Of a stretch of 63,045 nucleotides of DNA, positions 9,731 to 18,076 are shown piece after piece (positions within the stretch are counted from its first letter, which is position 1; each line of letters begins with the position of its first letter). A model generated the notes under the pieces. It was not told the origin of the DNA and ran no database searches. It was given only the letters and a program-made list of their open reading frames with translations. The position numbers and the translations under genes were made by a program. Location: the NCBI RefSeq assembly GCF_001662305.1, contig NZ_BDEP01000018.1:1-63045 (forward strand), written 5' to 3'. The stretch is from Halomonas caseinilytica. GTDB lineage: Bacteria > Pseudomonadota > Gammaproteobacteria > Pseudomonadales > Halomonadaceae.

Positions 9731-10902
9731 CAGCGCGTCCCCTTCCGGCGCGCCAGGAAGCGCTCGAGCCGGCCGACCGCCTCCTCCAGCCGGCCGACAT
9801 CGGTAGTGAAGGCGATGCGCACATGGCGCTCGCCCCCCTGCAGGGCGAAGTCGGTCCCCGGGGTGATGGCGATGTTTTCCTCCTCGAGCAATTGCCGGCA
9901 GAAGGCCTCGCTATCGCTGCTGTAGCGGGAGATATCCAGCCACAGATAAAACGCCCCCTGAGGCGGCAGCGACGGCGCCAGCCCCAGGGAGGCCAGACCA
10001 TCGAGCAAGGCATCACGACGGCGCTGCAGCTCGATGCGACGCTGCTCGAGGATATCCCGACACTCGGGGCAGAAGGCCGCCAGGGCAGCGTGCTGTGCCG
10101 GCGTAGACGCCGCCAGGAACACGTTCTGCGCCAGCCGAGAGAGCGGCTCGACCGCGGCCTCGGGGGCAACCAGCCAACCCAGGCGCCAGCCGGTCATGCC
10201 GAAATACTTGGAGAAGCTGTTGACGACGAACGCCCCCGGCGCCACCGACGCGGCCGACAGGGGCGCGAGATCATAGCTCAGCCCCTGATAGATCTCGTCG
10301 ACCAGCAGATGCCCGCCGCGCTCGGCCACCGCCCCGGCCACGTCGCCGAGCTGATCGGCATTGAGCATATGGCCGGTAGGGTTCGAGGGCGTGGCCAGCA
10401 TCGCCAGGCGGGTATCCTCACGCCAATGCGTCGCCACCAGGCCGGCATCCAGTTGCCAGCCGCTCTCCTCGCCCACTGGCACGGCATCGATCGCGGCCCC
10501 GGCCAGCGCCATGAAGTGGCGATTGCAGGGATAGGTGGGGTCGGCCATCAGGACCCGATCACCGGACTCCACCAGCAACTGGCTGGCCAGCAGCAACGCA
10601 CCGGAGGCGCCGGGCGTAACCAGGATCCGCTCGGGCGCCACCGAGACACCGAAACACTCGGCATAATGTGCCGCGATGGCCTCGCGCAAGGCCGGCAGAC
10701 CCGCCGCCGGCGTGTAGCGTGTATGGCCCGCGTTCAGGGCCTGCTGCCCCGCCTCGACGATTGGTGCCGGCGTCGGGAAATCCGGCTCGCCGATCTCCAG
10801 ATGGATGACATCGTGACCGGCCGCCTCGCGTGCCTGGGCGGCCTCCAGCAGGTTCATCACGCGGAAGGGGGCAACGCCCTCCAGTCGCGAGCTCCAGGAC
10901 AT
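9730..10902 (-). CDS. PLP-dependent class I/II aminotransferase
   Basis: Fold-type I aminotransferase of 390 aa, cytoplasmic; the amino donor cannot be read from sequence. Visible motifs are HLEIGEPDFPTP (N-terminal substrate region), TPGASGALLLASQL, DPTYPCNRHF, TPSNPTGHML (Asn-Pro-Thr-Gly), DEIYQGLSYD and the PLP lysine in NSFSKYFGMTGWRLGW. The start is MSWSSRLEG at 10902, behind a GAGGAGA Shine-Dalgarno; the frame is open 22 codons further. It is divergent from dksA. An inverted repeat lies about 85 nt upstream of its start. Confidence 0.9.
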   Translation of the reverse strand: MSWSSRLEGVAPFRVMNLLEAAQAREAAGHDVIHLEIGEPDFPTPAPIVEAGQQALNAGHTRYTPAAGLPALREAIAAHYAECFGVSVAPERILVTPGASGALLLASQLLVESGDRVLMADPTYPCNRHFMALAGAAIDAVPVGEESGWQLDAGLVATHWREDTRLAMLATPSNPTGHMLNADQLGDVAGAVAERGGHLLVDEIYQGLSYDLAPLSAASVAPGAFVVNSFSKYFGMTGWRLGWLVAPEAAVEPLSRLAQNVFLAASTPAQHAALAAFCPECRDILEQRRIELQRRRDALLDGLASLGLAPSLPPQGAFYLWLDISRYSSDSEAFCRQLLEEENIAITPGTDFALQGGERHVRIAFTTDVGRLEEAVGRLERFLARRKGTR

Positions 10903-10985
10903 GGCGGTCTCCTCTGCACGTGAACGATGAACGGCCTCCCCTTGATCGTGAACGCCGCCGGCGGGCATCTTTTACGCTCGCCATG

Positions 10986-11022
10986 GTCAAAGTCAGCATG
11001 TTACGACGTTTGACATGCTGAC
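10986..11022. promoter_or_regulatory. Inverted repeat in the aminotransferase/dksA gap
   Basis: GTCAGCATG (10992-11000) is inverted exactly at CATGCTGAC (11014-11022). A second pair, GTCAAA (10986-10991) and TTTGAC (11009-11014), is interleaved. The element lies 84-120 nt upstream of the aminotransferase and about 50 nt upstream of the proposed dksA -35. It could be an operator or a cruciform. I recognise no specific regulator. Confidence 0.45.
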
Positions 11023-11070
11023 GCAGTCGCCTGGACCGGGCTCATGGCGTCACCCCATGACACACCGGTC

Positions 11071-11099
11071 TTGCAAAGTCGCCATTTTTTCGCTAAACA
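11071..11099 (+). promoter_or_regulatory. Sigma-70-type promoter of dksA
   Basis: TTGCAA (11071-11076), a 17-nt spacer and TAAACA (11094-11099) lie about 78 nt upstream of the dksA ATG. An AT-rich spacer segment (ATTTTTTC) stands out from the GC-rich surroundings. Confidence 0.55.
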
Positions 11100-11176
11100 A
11101 GCATCCCTTTGGCGTGAGATACCTTAGCACCGCGGCGGGTATTGATCAGCAGTCACTAAAGTAGCGAGGCAGTCCC

Positions 11177-11614
11177 ATGCCAGTAGCCGAACAGAAGATG
11201 GAAGCGCCCAAGAAATTCACCCCGTACGAGCCGGCGGCGGGTGAAGAGTACATGAACGAGAAGCAGCTCGAGCACTTCCGGCAGATTCTGCTGGGCTGGA
11301 AACAGGAACTGATGGAGGAGGTGGACCGCACGGTTCGCCACCTGCAGGAAGAGGCGAACAACTACGCCGACCCTGCCGACCGCGCCACCCAGGAAGAGGG
11401 GTTCAGCCTTGAGCTGCGCACCCGTGATCGGGAGCGCAAGCTGCTGAAGAAAATCAACGAGACCATCGAGAAGATCGACGAGGACGACTACGGCTTCTGC
11501 GAGGCCTGCGGCGTCGAGATCGGCATTCGCCGTCTCGAGGCGCGCCCCACCGCCACGCTGTGCGTCGACTGCAAGACCCTCGCCGAACTCAAGGAAAAAC
11601 AGCTCGGCGGTTGA
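11177..11614 (+). CDS. dksA: RNA polymerase-binding transcription factor DksA
   Basis: Binds the RNA polymerase secondary channel and works with ppGpp in the stringent response. The 145-aa product has the N-terminal coiled-coil with DPADRATQEE at its tip (the acidic Asp pair is present) and a C4 zinc finger: CEACG near residue 114, then CVDC near residue 135. It therefore looks like the zinc-containing form. ATG 11177 follows a purine-rich site. It heads the block leading to gluQRS and cbrAB, as in pseudomonads. Confidence 0.97.
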   Translation: MPVAEQKMEAPKKFTPYEPAAGEEYMNEKQLEHFRQILLGWKQELMEEVDRTVRHLQEEANNYADPADRATQEEGFSLELRTRDRERKLLKKINETIEKIDEDDYGFCEACGVEIGIRRLEARPTATLCVDCKTLAELKEKQLGG

Positions 11615-11635
11615 GCGGCGTTTCCATCGGTTTCT

Positions 11636-11660
11636 GCGCCGGACCCGGGTGGCCCGGCGC
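11636..11660 (+). terminator. GC-rich hairpin after dksA
   Basis: GCGCCGG (11636-11642) pairs with CCGGCGC (11654-11660). Only a C-rich, T-poor tail follows, so it is at best a weak intrinsic terminator between dksA and gluQRS. Confidence 0.35.
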
Positions 11661-11749
11661 CCCTTCACCCGGGACACGCTGACGACATCATGTCGGGCCG
11701 TCGCGCCGGCCCTTGAGCAGTGCTCCCCTGACTCGCCCCGGAGCCGTCC

Positions 11750-12646
11750 ATGCGCGACTACCGTGGCCGTTTCGCTCCCACGCCTTCGGGCCCTCTGCAC
11801 TTCGGCTCGCTGATCGCGGCCCTTGCCAGCTATCTCGATGCCCGCCACCGGCAAGGCCACTGGCTGTTGCGCATCGAGGACATCGATCCGCCGCGCTGCC
11901 CACCCGGCGCTGCAGATACTATCCTGCGCCAGCTCGAAGCCTTTGGCCTGTTCTGGGACGGCCCGGTCCACTGGCAGCATGACCGGGACGACGCCTACCA
12001 GGCCGCGCTCGCCCGACTCGAGGCGCTGGGCCTGGCCTATCCCTGCAGCTGTTCGCGCAAGCAGTGGCGGGATCACCCCGTCTATCCCGGCTGGTGCAGG
12101 GCTGGCCCGCGTGAGCCGGACAAGCCCCTGGCCTGGCGCCTGCGCAGCGACCTCGGCCCGACGCCGATCACCTGGGAGGACCGGCTTTTCGGGCCCCAGC
12201 GTTTCGAGCCGGCCTCGCTCGGCGATGTCGTCCTCAAGCGCAAGGACGGCCTCTGGGCCTACCAGCTGGCCGTGGTGGTGGACGATGGCGAGCAGGGCAT
12301 CACCGACGTGGTACGTGGTTTCGACCTGCTCGACAACACCCCCTGGCAGCGCCAGCTTCAGCATGCCCTGGCGTTGCCGACGCCACGCTACCTGCATCTG
12401 CCATTGATCCTGGGGGAGAACGGGCAGAAGCTGTCGAAGCAGAACCTGGCACCGGCCCTGCCGGAACAGGAAGACGCCGTGCGTCCCTTGCTGCACCGTG
12501 CCTTGATCGCCCTGGACCAGTCGCCACCTTCGGCGCTGGCCACCGAGTCGGCCAGGACGCAGCTCGAGTGGGCCGTCACCCACTGGTCGCCACAACGCCT
12601 GCAGCCGACCGCCGAGCGGCACGCGCCGGACACCGCCCAACGCTGA
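11750..12646 (+). CDS. gluQ: Glutamyl-Q tRNA(Asp) synthetase
   Basis: Truncated GluRS paralogue (298 aa) that attaches glutamate to the queuosine base of tRNA-Asp instead of to the tRNA 3' end. It has the HIGH-type motif within RGRFAPTPSGPLHFGSL and a KLSKQN loop in place of KMSKS. It lacks the anticodon-binding domain of GluRS, as expected. The zinc-site cysteines are partly visible in YPCSCSRKQW. The dksA-gluQ order is conserved in gammaproteobacteria. Confidence 0.95.
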   Translation: MRDYRGRFAPTPSGPLHFGSLIAALASYLDARHRQGHWLLRIEDIDPPRCPPGAADTILRQLEAFGLFWDGPVHWQHDRDDAYQAALARLEALGLAYPCSCSRKQWRDHPVYPGWCRAGPREPDKPLAWRLRSDLGPTPITWEDRLFGPQRFEPASLGDVVLKRKDGLWAYQLAVVVDDGEQGITDVVRGFDLLDNTPWQRQLQHALALPTPRYLHLPLILGENGQKLSKQNLAPALPEQEDAVRPLLHRALIALDQSPPSALATESARTQLEWAVTHWSPQRLQPTAERHAPDTAQR

Positions 12647-12654
12647 GGAGAGTC

Positions 12655-12834
12655 ATGTACGTCTATCGCATCATGCTGTTCCTGGTCTTCGGCGGTTATC
12701 TGTTCTCGCCGTTGCTGATGAGCGGCTGGGCCAACCCCGATGCCGCCTGGTATCGTCCCTTTCTCATCTGGGGCGGGTTGATCGCGCTGACCCTGTGGCT
12801 GGAACAAAAGCGCAAGCTCGATGAACGACGCTAG
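12655..12834 (+). CDS. Small membrane protein upstream of cbrA (CbrX position)
   Basis: A 59-aa protein with two hydrophobic segments (about residues 4-22 and 34-48) separated by a short loop, ending in the basic, charged tail EQKRKLDERR. It sits 8 bp after gluQRS behind GAGGAGAG and 15 bp before cbrA. Pseudomonas has a comparably placed small gene called cbrX; equating the two is by position and topology only, so no symbol is given. A role in CbrA membrane assembly would be speculation. Confidence 0.8.
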   Translation: MYVYRIMLFLVFGGYLFSPLLMSGWANPDAAWYRPFLIWGGLIALTLWLEQKRKLDERR

Positions 12835-12849
12835 GGAGGCCGTATCGCA

Positions 12850-15810
12850 ATGAGCCTGAATCTCCCTGGCCTGCTCGCGCTCGGTGTCGGCTATCTGTCC
12901 TTGCTGTTTCTCTGCGCACTGGCCGTCGAGCGTGGCTGGCTACCGATACGACTGGTACGCCATCCTGCCGTCTACACCCTGGCCCTCGGCGTCTATGCCA
13001 GCGCCTGGGCGGTCTATGGCAGCCTGGAATTCGCCAGCCATTATGGCTTTGGCTATCTGGCCTACTACCTGGGCGTGGCCGGCGCCTTCCTGCTGGCCCC
13101 GGTGCTGCTGGTGCCGATCCAGCGCATGACACGCACGCACCAGCTGTCCTCGCTGGCCGACCTGTTCGCCTTTCGCTTCCGCTCACGCTGGGTCGGCACC
13201 TTGCTGACTCTGGTCAGCCTGCTGGCCGTGCTGCCCCTGCTGGCCTTGCAGATACAGACCATGGGTCATGCCATCCATCGCCTCAGCGGTGTTGGCTCGC
13301 CCTCCCTGCTGGCCCTGGGCTTCAGCCTGCTGATCGCCTTGTTCGCCATGCTGTTCGGCGCGCGCCACTCGCACCTCAGCGCTCGGCACGACAGCCTGCT
13401 GGCGGCGATCGCCCTGGAGTCTCTGGTCAAGCTGGTCGCCATGCTGGCCCTGGGGGCCTTCGCGCTCTTCGGCATCTTCGAAGGGCCCGCCGACCTCCAG
13501 GCCTGGCTCGACGGCGCCGGTCACCTCGACCAGACCCGCATCGCCCAGCTCGACCCGGCCCAGTGGCGGACGCTGCTGCTGCTGTTCTTTTCGGCGGCCT
13601 TCCTGATGCCGCACATGTTCCACATTACCTTCGCCGAGACGCTTGACCGCCGTACCCTGCTCCAGTCCAGCTGGGCGTTGCCGCTGTTCCTGCTGCTGAT
13701 GGCCCTGCCGGTGCCCTTGATCCTGTGGGCCACGCAACGCCTGGGGGTCCACGAAGTCGGCGCCGGCGCCGCCTATCTGGCCTTCGGGCTTTCCTCGTCG
13801 TGGTGGGTCGACAGCCTGGCCTTCATCGCCGGCCTGGCCGCGGCGAGCGGCACCATGATCATCATCTCGCTGGCCCTGTCGGGGATGGTCCTCAACCATC
13901 TGGTTCTGGTGGCGCATCCGCCCATTGCGCAACCCGATCTCTATCGCTGGTTGCGCTGGCTGCGTCGCGGCTTGATTGCTGCGGTGATCGTCGGCGGCTG
14001 GCTGTTCTATCGCCTGGTCGGCGTGCGCCACGATCTCTCCACCTTGGGGCTGGCCTCCTTTGTCGGCATGGCCCAGTGCCTGCCGGGCATGCTCGCCCTG
14101 CTGTACTGGCCGGGCGCCAACCGGAAGGGCATGGTCTCCGGACTCGCGGTCGGCATGGCGATCTGGCTGGCCGGTCTGTGGGTCCCCTTGCTCACCGACT
14201 ATCCGGCAATGGTGTTCCTGCCACCGGGACTGGAGATCCTCGACGGCGCCCCCGCCTGGTACAGCGTCACGCTGGTGTCGCTGGCGGCGAACATCCTGAC
14301 CTTCATCCTCGTCTCCCTGGCCACCCGGACCTCGGCAGGAGAGCGTGCAGCTGCCGAAGCGTGCTCGGTGGACGCCGTGGTACGCCCCATGCGACTGCCC
14401 CTGGTCGCCACCAACGGGGCCGAATTCAAGCGCCACCTGGCTCGCGTGCTGGGCGAGGATGTCGCCAATCGGGAGGTGGAACGCGCCTTGAATGCACTGG
14501 GGCTTTCCCCGCTGGACGGCCGCCCCTACGCCTTGCGGCGTTTGCGCGATCGCATCCAGGCCAACCTCTCCGGCCTGATGGGCCCCTCGGTGGCCCAGGA
14601 TATCGTCGATCGCTGCTTGCCCTACCGGCACAACGGCCCCAGCGCCACCGAGGACATCCACTTCGTCGAGAGCCGGCTGGAAGCCTATCGTTCGCGGCTC
14701 ACCGGCCTGGCGCGAGAGCTCGACGGCCTGCGACGCTACCACCGCCGCACCCTGACCCGATTGCCCATCGGCCTGTGCGCCTTTGGCGAGGACGGGGAGC
14801 TACTGATGTGGAACGATGCCCTCGCCGAGCTTTCCGGCATCGAGGGGGACTCGGTGATCGGCGCCCATCGCGACACCCTGCCCACGCCCTGGAACGACCT
14901 GCTCGGACAGATCCTCGCCACCCCTCAGGGCCGTCTCTACAAGCAGCCGGTCAGCCTGGCGCGCGGGCAACGTTACCTGACCCTGCATCGTGCCGGCCTG
15001 CAGGGCGAGCAAGGAGAGGACGGCGGCAATGTCATCCTGGTAGAGGATCACAGCGAGATGAAATGGCTGGAAGACGAACTCGTTCACGCGGCTCGTCTCG
15101 CCTCCATCGGCCAGCTGGCCACCGGTGTCGCCCATGAGATCGGCAACCCCATCACCGGCATTTCCTCGCTGGCCCAGAACCTTCGCTACGACACCGACGA
15201 TCCCGTTCTGCTCGAGACGGCCGACCAGATCCAGAACCTCACCGATCGCGTCTCGAAGATCGTCGGCTCGCTGGTCGGCTTCGCCCATGGTGGCCGACAT
15301 GTCGCAGGCGCGAATTTCGTATCGACCTCCATGGCCAGCGTCACCGACGAAGCCCTGCACTTGATCCAGCTCGCCCGCTCGGGGGAGGATATCCAGTATG
15401 AGAACCGCTGCCCGACCGCTCCGGCGGTCTTCGGGGACGCCCAGCGCCTGCAGCAAGTGATGATCAATCTGTTGGGCAATGCCCGGGATGCCAGCAAGCC
15501 GGGGGATCGCGTCATCGTCGATGCCAATCCGGAAGACCGGTACCTGCACCTGACCATCACCGATGAAGGCCACGGCATCGCCCCTCAGGTGCGCGACCAC
15601 CTGTTCGAACCCTTCACCACCACCAAGCCGGCGGGTGAAGGCACCGGCCTCGGCCTGCCACTGGTCTACAGCATCGTCGCCGAGCACGATGGCCAGATCG
15701 AGATCGAGTCTCCGCCCGCCGGACAGGTCAGCGGTACGCGCATCCATCTGTGGCTGCCCCTCCATCAAGAGAATGGCGAAAGCACCCATGAGCCGGATTC
15801 TGATCGTTGA
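12850..15810 (+). CDS. cbrA: CbrA-type sensor histidine kinase with solute-symporter N-terminus
   Basis: The 986-aa sensor fuses a sodium:solute symporter-like module (about residues 1-490, some 12-13 membrane segments) to a linker, a PAS-like domain (about 625-720) and a histidine kinase. The phospho-acceptor is His about 762 in ATGVAHEIGNPITG. The ATPase has NLLGNARDA, DEGHGI and GEGTGLGLPL. This architecture is diagnostic of CbrA, which in Pseudomonas controls carbon/nitrogen balance and histidine uptake. Its 3' end overlaps cbrB by 23 bp. Confidence 0.95.
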   Translation: MSLNLPGLLALGVGYLSLLFLCALAVERGWLPIRLVRHPAVYTLALGVYASAWAVYGSLEFASHYGFGYLAYYLGVAGAFLLAPVLLVPIQRMTRTHQLSSLADLFAFRFRSRWVGTLLTLVSLLAVLPLLALQIQTMGHAIHRLSGVGSPSLLALGFSLLIALFAMLFGARHSHLSARHDSLLAAIALESLVKLVAMLALGAFALFGIFEGPADLQAWLDGAGHLDQTRIAQLDPAQWRTLLLLFFSAAFLMPHMFHITFAETLDRRTLLQSSWALPLFLLLMALPVPLILWATQRLGVHEVGAGAAYLAFGLSSSWWVDSLAFIAGLAAASGTMIIISLALSGMVLNHLVLVAHPPIAQPDLYRWLRWLRRGLIAAVIVGGWLFYRLVGVRHDLSTLGLASFVGMAQCLPGMLALLYWPGANRKGMVSGLAVGMAIWLAGLWVPLLTDYPAMVFLPPGLEILDGAPAWYSVTLVSLAANILTFILVSLATRTSAGERAAAEACSVDAVVRPMRLPLVATNGAEFKRHLARVLGEDVANREVERALNALGLSPLDGRPYALRRLRDRIQANLSGLMGPSVAQDIVDRCLPYRHNGPSATEDIHFVESRLEAYRSRLTGLARELDGLRRYHRRTLTRLPIGLCAFGEDGELLMWNDALAELSGIEGDSVIGAHRDTLPTPWNDLLGQILATPQGRLYKQPVSLARGQRYLTLHRAGLQGEQGEDGGNVILVEDHSEMKWLEDELVHAARLASIGQLATGVAHEIGNPITGISSLAQNLRYDTDDPVLLETADQIQNLTDRVSKIVGSLVGFAHGGRHVAGANFVSTSMASVTDEALHLIQLARSGEDIQYENRCPTAPAVFGDAQRLQQVMINLLGNARDASKPGDRVIVDANPEDRYLHLTITDEGHGIAPQVRDHLFEPFTTTKPAGEGTGLGLPLVYSIVAEHDGQIEIESPPAGQVSGTRIHLWLPLHQENGESTHEPDSDR

Positions 15811-17179
15811 AGACGAAGCCATCATCCGCAGCGCCCTGAGGCGTCTGCTGGAACGTCACGACCATGAGGTCAGCGAAGCCGGCTCCGTGACCGAAGCCCG
15901 TGAACTCGACCCACAAGGTTTCGACCTGGTGATCAGTGACCTGCGCCTGCCCGGCGAGCCCGGCACCGACCTCATCCACCTCGCCGCCCCGATACCGGTG
16001 CTGATCATGACCAGCTACGCCAGCATGCGATCAGCCGTGGAAGCGCTCAAGCTCGGCGCGGTGGACTACGTCGCCAAACCCTTCGACCATGACGAGCTGC
16101 TCGACACCGTTTCCCGCGTGCTGCAACAGCAGGCCTCTCAGCAGAACATACCGCCCGACGTAGCCGAGCAGGGCGACCAGCAGCCGTCGATGATCGGCAA
16201 CTGCCCGGCCATGCAGACCGTCTACTCGCGCATCCGCAAGACGGCGCCCGCCGATGTCACCGTGCTGATCCAGGGAGAGTCCGGGACCGGCAAGGAACTG
16301 GTCGCGCTTGCTCTGCACCAGCAGAGCAAGCGCGCCCGCGCCCCTCTGATCTGCGTCAACTGCGCGGCCATTCCCGAAACACTGATCGAGTCCGAATTGT
16401 TCGGCCACGAGAAGGGCGCCTTCACGGGCGCCAATGCCGCTCGTACCGGCCTGGTGGAAGCCGCCGACCGTGGCACCCTGTTTCTCGACGAGATCGGCGA
16501 GTTGCCGCCCGACGCCCAGGCCCGCCTGCTGCGCGTCCTTCAGGAAGGCGAGATTCGCAAGATCGGCTCGGTGGAAACACGTCACGTCGACGTGCGCCTG
16601 ATCGCCGCCACCCATCGGGACCTGCATGCGCTGTCGAAAACCGGCGAGTTCCGTCTCGACCTGTATTACCGACTCAATGTCATGCAGATCGACCTTCCCC
16701 CGCTGCGAGACCGCGAAGACGACATTCTGGAAATCGCCGACTCACTGCTCGCCAAGGCCTGTCGCCGCCACGACCGCGAAGGCCTGCGCCTCTCCCGGGC
16801 CGCCCGGCGCGTCATCCGCGACGCCCCCTGGCCCGGCAACGTGCGTGAACTGGAAAACGCCCTGGAGCGCGGCGTCATCCTTGCCGAAGGCCATCTTATC
16901 CACCCCGACGACCTGGGGCTCGACCCGCCGTCACGTTCGGCGCCGGCCTCTGCCATCAAGGCGGCAAGCATCGACGATTCTCCGGAAGACGACGGAGATC
17001 ATGATCCCGAGGATCTCTCCCTGGAAGACTACTTCCAGCATTTCGTGCTGGAACACCAGGACCAGATGAGCGAAACCGAGCTGGCCCAGAAGCTGGGTAT
17101 CAGCCGCAAGTGCCTGTGGGAACGTCGCCAGAGACTCGGCATCCCCCGCAAGAAGAACCCTCGCCGCAACGTCGGCTGA
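15788..17179 (+). CDS. cbrB: CbrB-type sigma-54-dependent response regulator
   Basis: NtrC-family activator of 463 aa. The receiver domain (1-115) has phospho-Asp about 51 in VISDLRLPG. The AAA+ domain (about 135-370) has Walker A GESGTGKE and the sigma-54 loop EKGAFTGA. The C-terminal Fis-type helix-turn-helix includes ELAQKLGISRKCLWERRQ. The start is MSRILIVEDE at 15788, inside the cbrA 3' end. A sigma-54-type promoter lies 233 bp downstream, in front of a CA-motif RNA, matching the Pseudomonas cbrB-crcZ arrangement. Confidence 0.95.
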   Translation: MSRILIVEDEAIIRSALRRLLERHDHEVSEAGSVTEARELDPQGFDLVISDLRLPGEPGTDLIHLAAPIPVLIMTSYASMRSAVEALKLGAVDYVAKPFDHDELLDTVSRVLQQQASQQNIPPDVAEQGDQQPSMIGNCPAMQTVYSRIRKTAPADVTVLIQGESGTGKELVALALHQQSKRARAPLICVNCAAIPETLIESELFGHEKGAFTGANAARTGLVEAADRGTLFLDEIGELPPDAQARLLRVLQEGEIRKIGSVETRHVDVRLIAATHRDLHALSKTGEFRLDLYYRLNVMQIDLPPLRDREDDILEIADSLLAKACRRHDREGLRLSRAARRVIRDAPWPGNVRELENALERGVILAEGHLIHPDDLGLDPPSRSAPASAIKAASIDDSPEDDGDHDPEDLSLEDYFQHFVLEHQDQMSETELAQKLGISRKCLWERRQRLGIPRKKNPRRNVG

Positions 17180-17286
17180 CCCGGCGCAGCCCGCTCGACC
17201 GCCCCTTGCTCGACTAAAGTACGAGACCACGTCTTCTCGCGCGGGGGCCCCGTTCATGTGGCGGCGGCCCACCAATTCGCACCATT

Positions 17287-17362
17287 TGTTACCTTCCCAC
17301 ACAGCGTGTGCCCCATCTCGGGGCAGCTTGGGTAACACTGCCCATGCATCTTTTGGGTTACA
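17287..17362 (+). promoter_or_regulatory. Putative CbrB activator sites upstream of the CrcZ-like RNA
   Basis: Three related words are visible: TGTTACC (17287-17293), its exact inverse GGTAACA (17331-17337) and GGGTTACA (17355-17362). They lie about 77-150 nt upstream of the predicted start of transcription, the usual distance for a sigma-54 activator. As I recall, Pseudomonas CbrB binds TGTTAC/GTAACA-type arms; the assignment to CbrB here is inference. A small hairpin, TGCCCC/GGGGCA (17309-17325), sits between the first two arms. Confidence 0.6.
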
Positions 17363-17378
17363 AAATGATGAAAAACGT

Positions 17379-17391
17379 TAACTCATTGAAA
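17379..17391 (-). promoter_or_regulatory. IHF-like site
   Basis: TAACTCATTGAAA matches the inverted IHF consensus YAANNNNTTGATW at 8 of 9 defined positions. It lies in an A/T-rich patch between the activator-like sites and the -24/-12 promoter, where IHF bending is usual for sigma-54 promoters. Confidence 0.5.
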
Positions 17392-17411
17392 ATAAATAGA
17401 TTTTCATCTAG

Positions 17412-17427
17412 TGGCATACCCCCTGCA
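17412..17427 (+). promoter_or_regulatory. Sigma-54 (-24/-12) promoter of the CrcZ-like RNA
   Basis: TGGCATACCCCCTGCA matches the consensus TGGCACG-N4-TTGCW. GG (-25/-24) and GC (-13/-12) have the obligatory 10-nt spacing. Predicted transcription start is near 17438. It lies 233 bp after cbrB, which encodes a sigma-54 activator. Confidence 0.8.
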
Positions 17428-17437
17428 ATCATATGGA

Positions 17438-17930
17438 CAAGAAAAACAAATCCGGATGTCACTGACGGCCCCAACAACAACAATGGCCAAGCACAGTGAC
17501 AAGACCCGAACCGACAACAACAAGCACTTCGGGTCGAGACGTTTGGGCGCCATGCCGCTAACAAGAACAGCAACGGCCATGAGCGCGAGTCCTTCGAGGT
17601 CAACAACAACAAGCATTCGAAGCCGGAAGATCAGGACGCGACGCACCGCCAACCGGCCAACAACAAGAACAAGGGCCGTCAGGGTGCATCCCCGGTAACA
17701 ACAACAAGCCACCGGGGGGAGGTATGCCAAGCATGCCGTCGTGGTTGGATTATTGTTTTGAATACGAGGCGGTCGCCGCCAGGAACGTCAATAAAGACAA
17801 CAACATGCTTGCCTGAGACTCCTTGGTGACTGTGGTGCGTATTCAAGGCGATGTGCCATCACGAAGAAGAACCAGCAGCAGGATGCTGCACCTTGCTTGA
17901 TCCAGGGGAGGCCCACCGGCCTCCCCTTTC
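17438..17930 (+). ncRNA. crcZ: CrcZ-like Hfq/Crc-sequestering small RNA
   Basis: Non-coding region of about 490 nt between a sigma-54 promoter and a strong terminator, in the position Pseudomonas crcZ occupies between cbrB and pcnB. A-rich CA motifs of the AANAANAA type recur at 17473-17483, 17516-17523, 17560-17567, 17602-17612, 17659-17672, 17697-17707 and 17799-17805, with a looser one at 17439-17450, spaced mostly about 40-60 nt apart. Such motifs bind the Hfq distal face with Crc. In Pseudomonas this RNA titrates Hfq/Crc and relieves carbon catabolite repression. Short open frames here have no Shine-Dalgarno or protein-like composition. The ends are predicted, not measured. Whether this organism has Crc cannot be seen from the window. 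Confidence 0.82.
17905..17930 (+). terminator. Intrinsic terminator of the CrcZ-like RNA
   Basis: A perfect 9-bp stem, GGGGAGGCC (17905-17913) and GGCCTCCCC (17918-17926), with a CACC loop, is followed by TTTCTAT. No protein gene precedes it closely on this strand, which itself argues for a separate RNA transcript. Confidence 0.85.
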
Positions 17931-18076
17931 TATGTACGACCCATCCTATGTGCCGCCATATCCCGTGTGCGACCATGTCGGGCATGCCGTTGACCGACTG
18001 GCCATCGAGGCTCCGCAACGGCCTCGGTTCAGCTCGTCGCATGCGGCTTGTACCTAGCGCGTGATAGGGTCACGCT

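Noticed and set aside
17411..17698. Short open frames within the CrcZ-like region, including one of 95 codons
   Set aside because: They start in the sigma-54 promoter, are Thr/Arg-rich because of the AAC repeats, and lack ribosome-binding sites. The repeated AACAACAA pattern is better explained as RNA motifs.
17473..17707. AAC-rich repeats considered as a microsatellite or CRISPR-like array
   Set aside because: The motifs are 8-14 nt, spaced mostly 40-60 nt apart but unevenly, and the sequence between them is not constant in length or flanked by repeats of CRISPR type.
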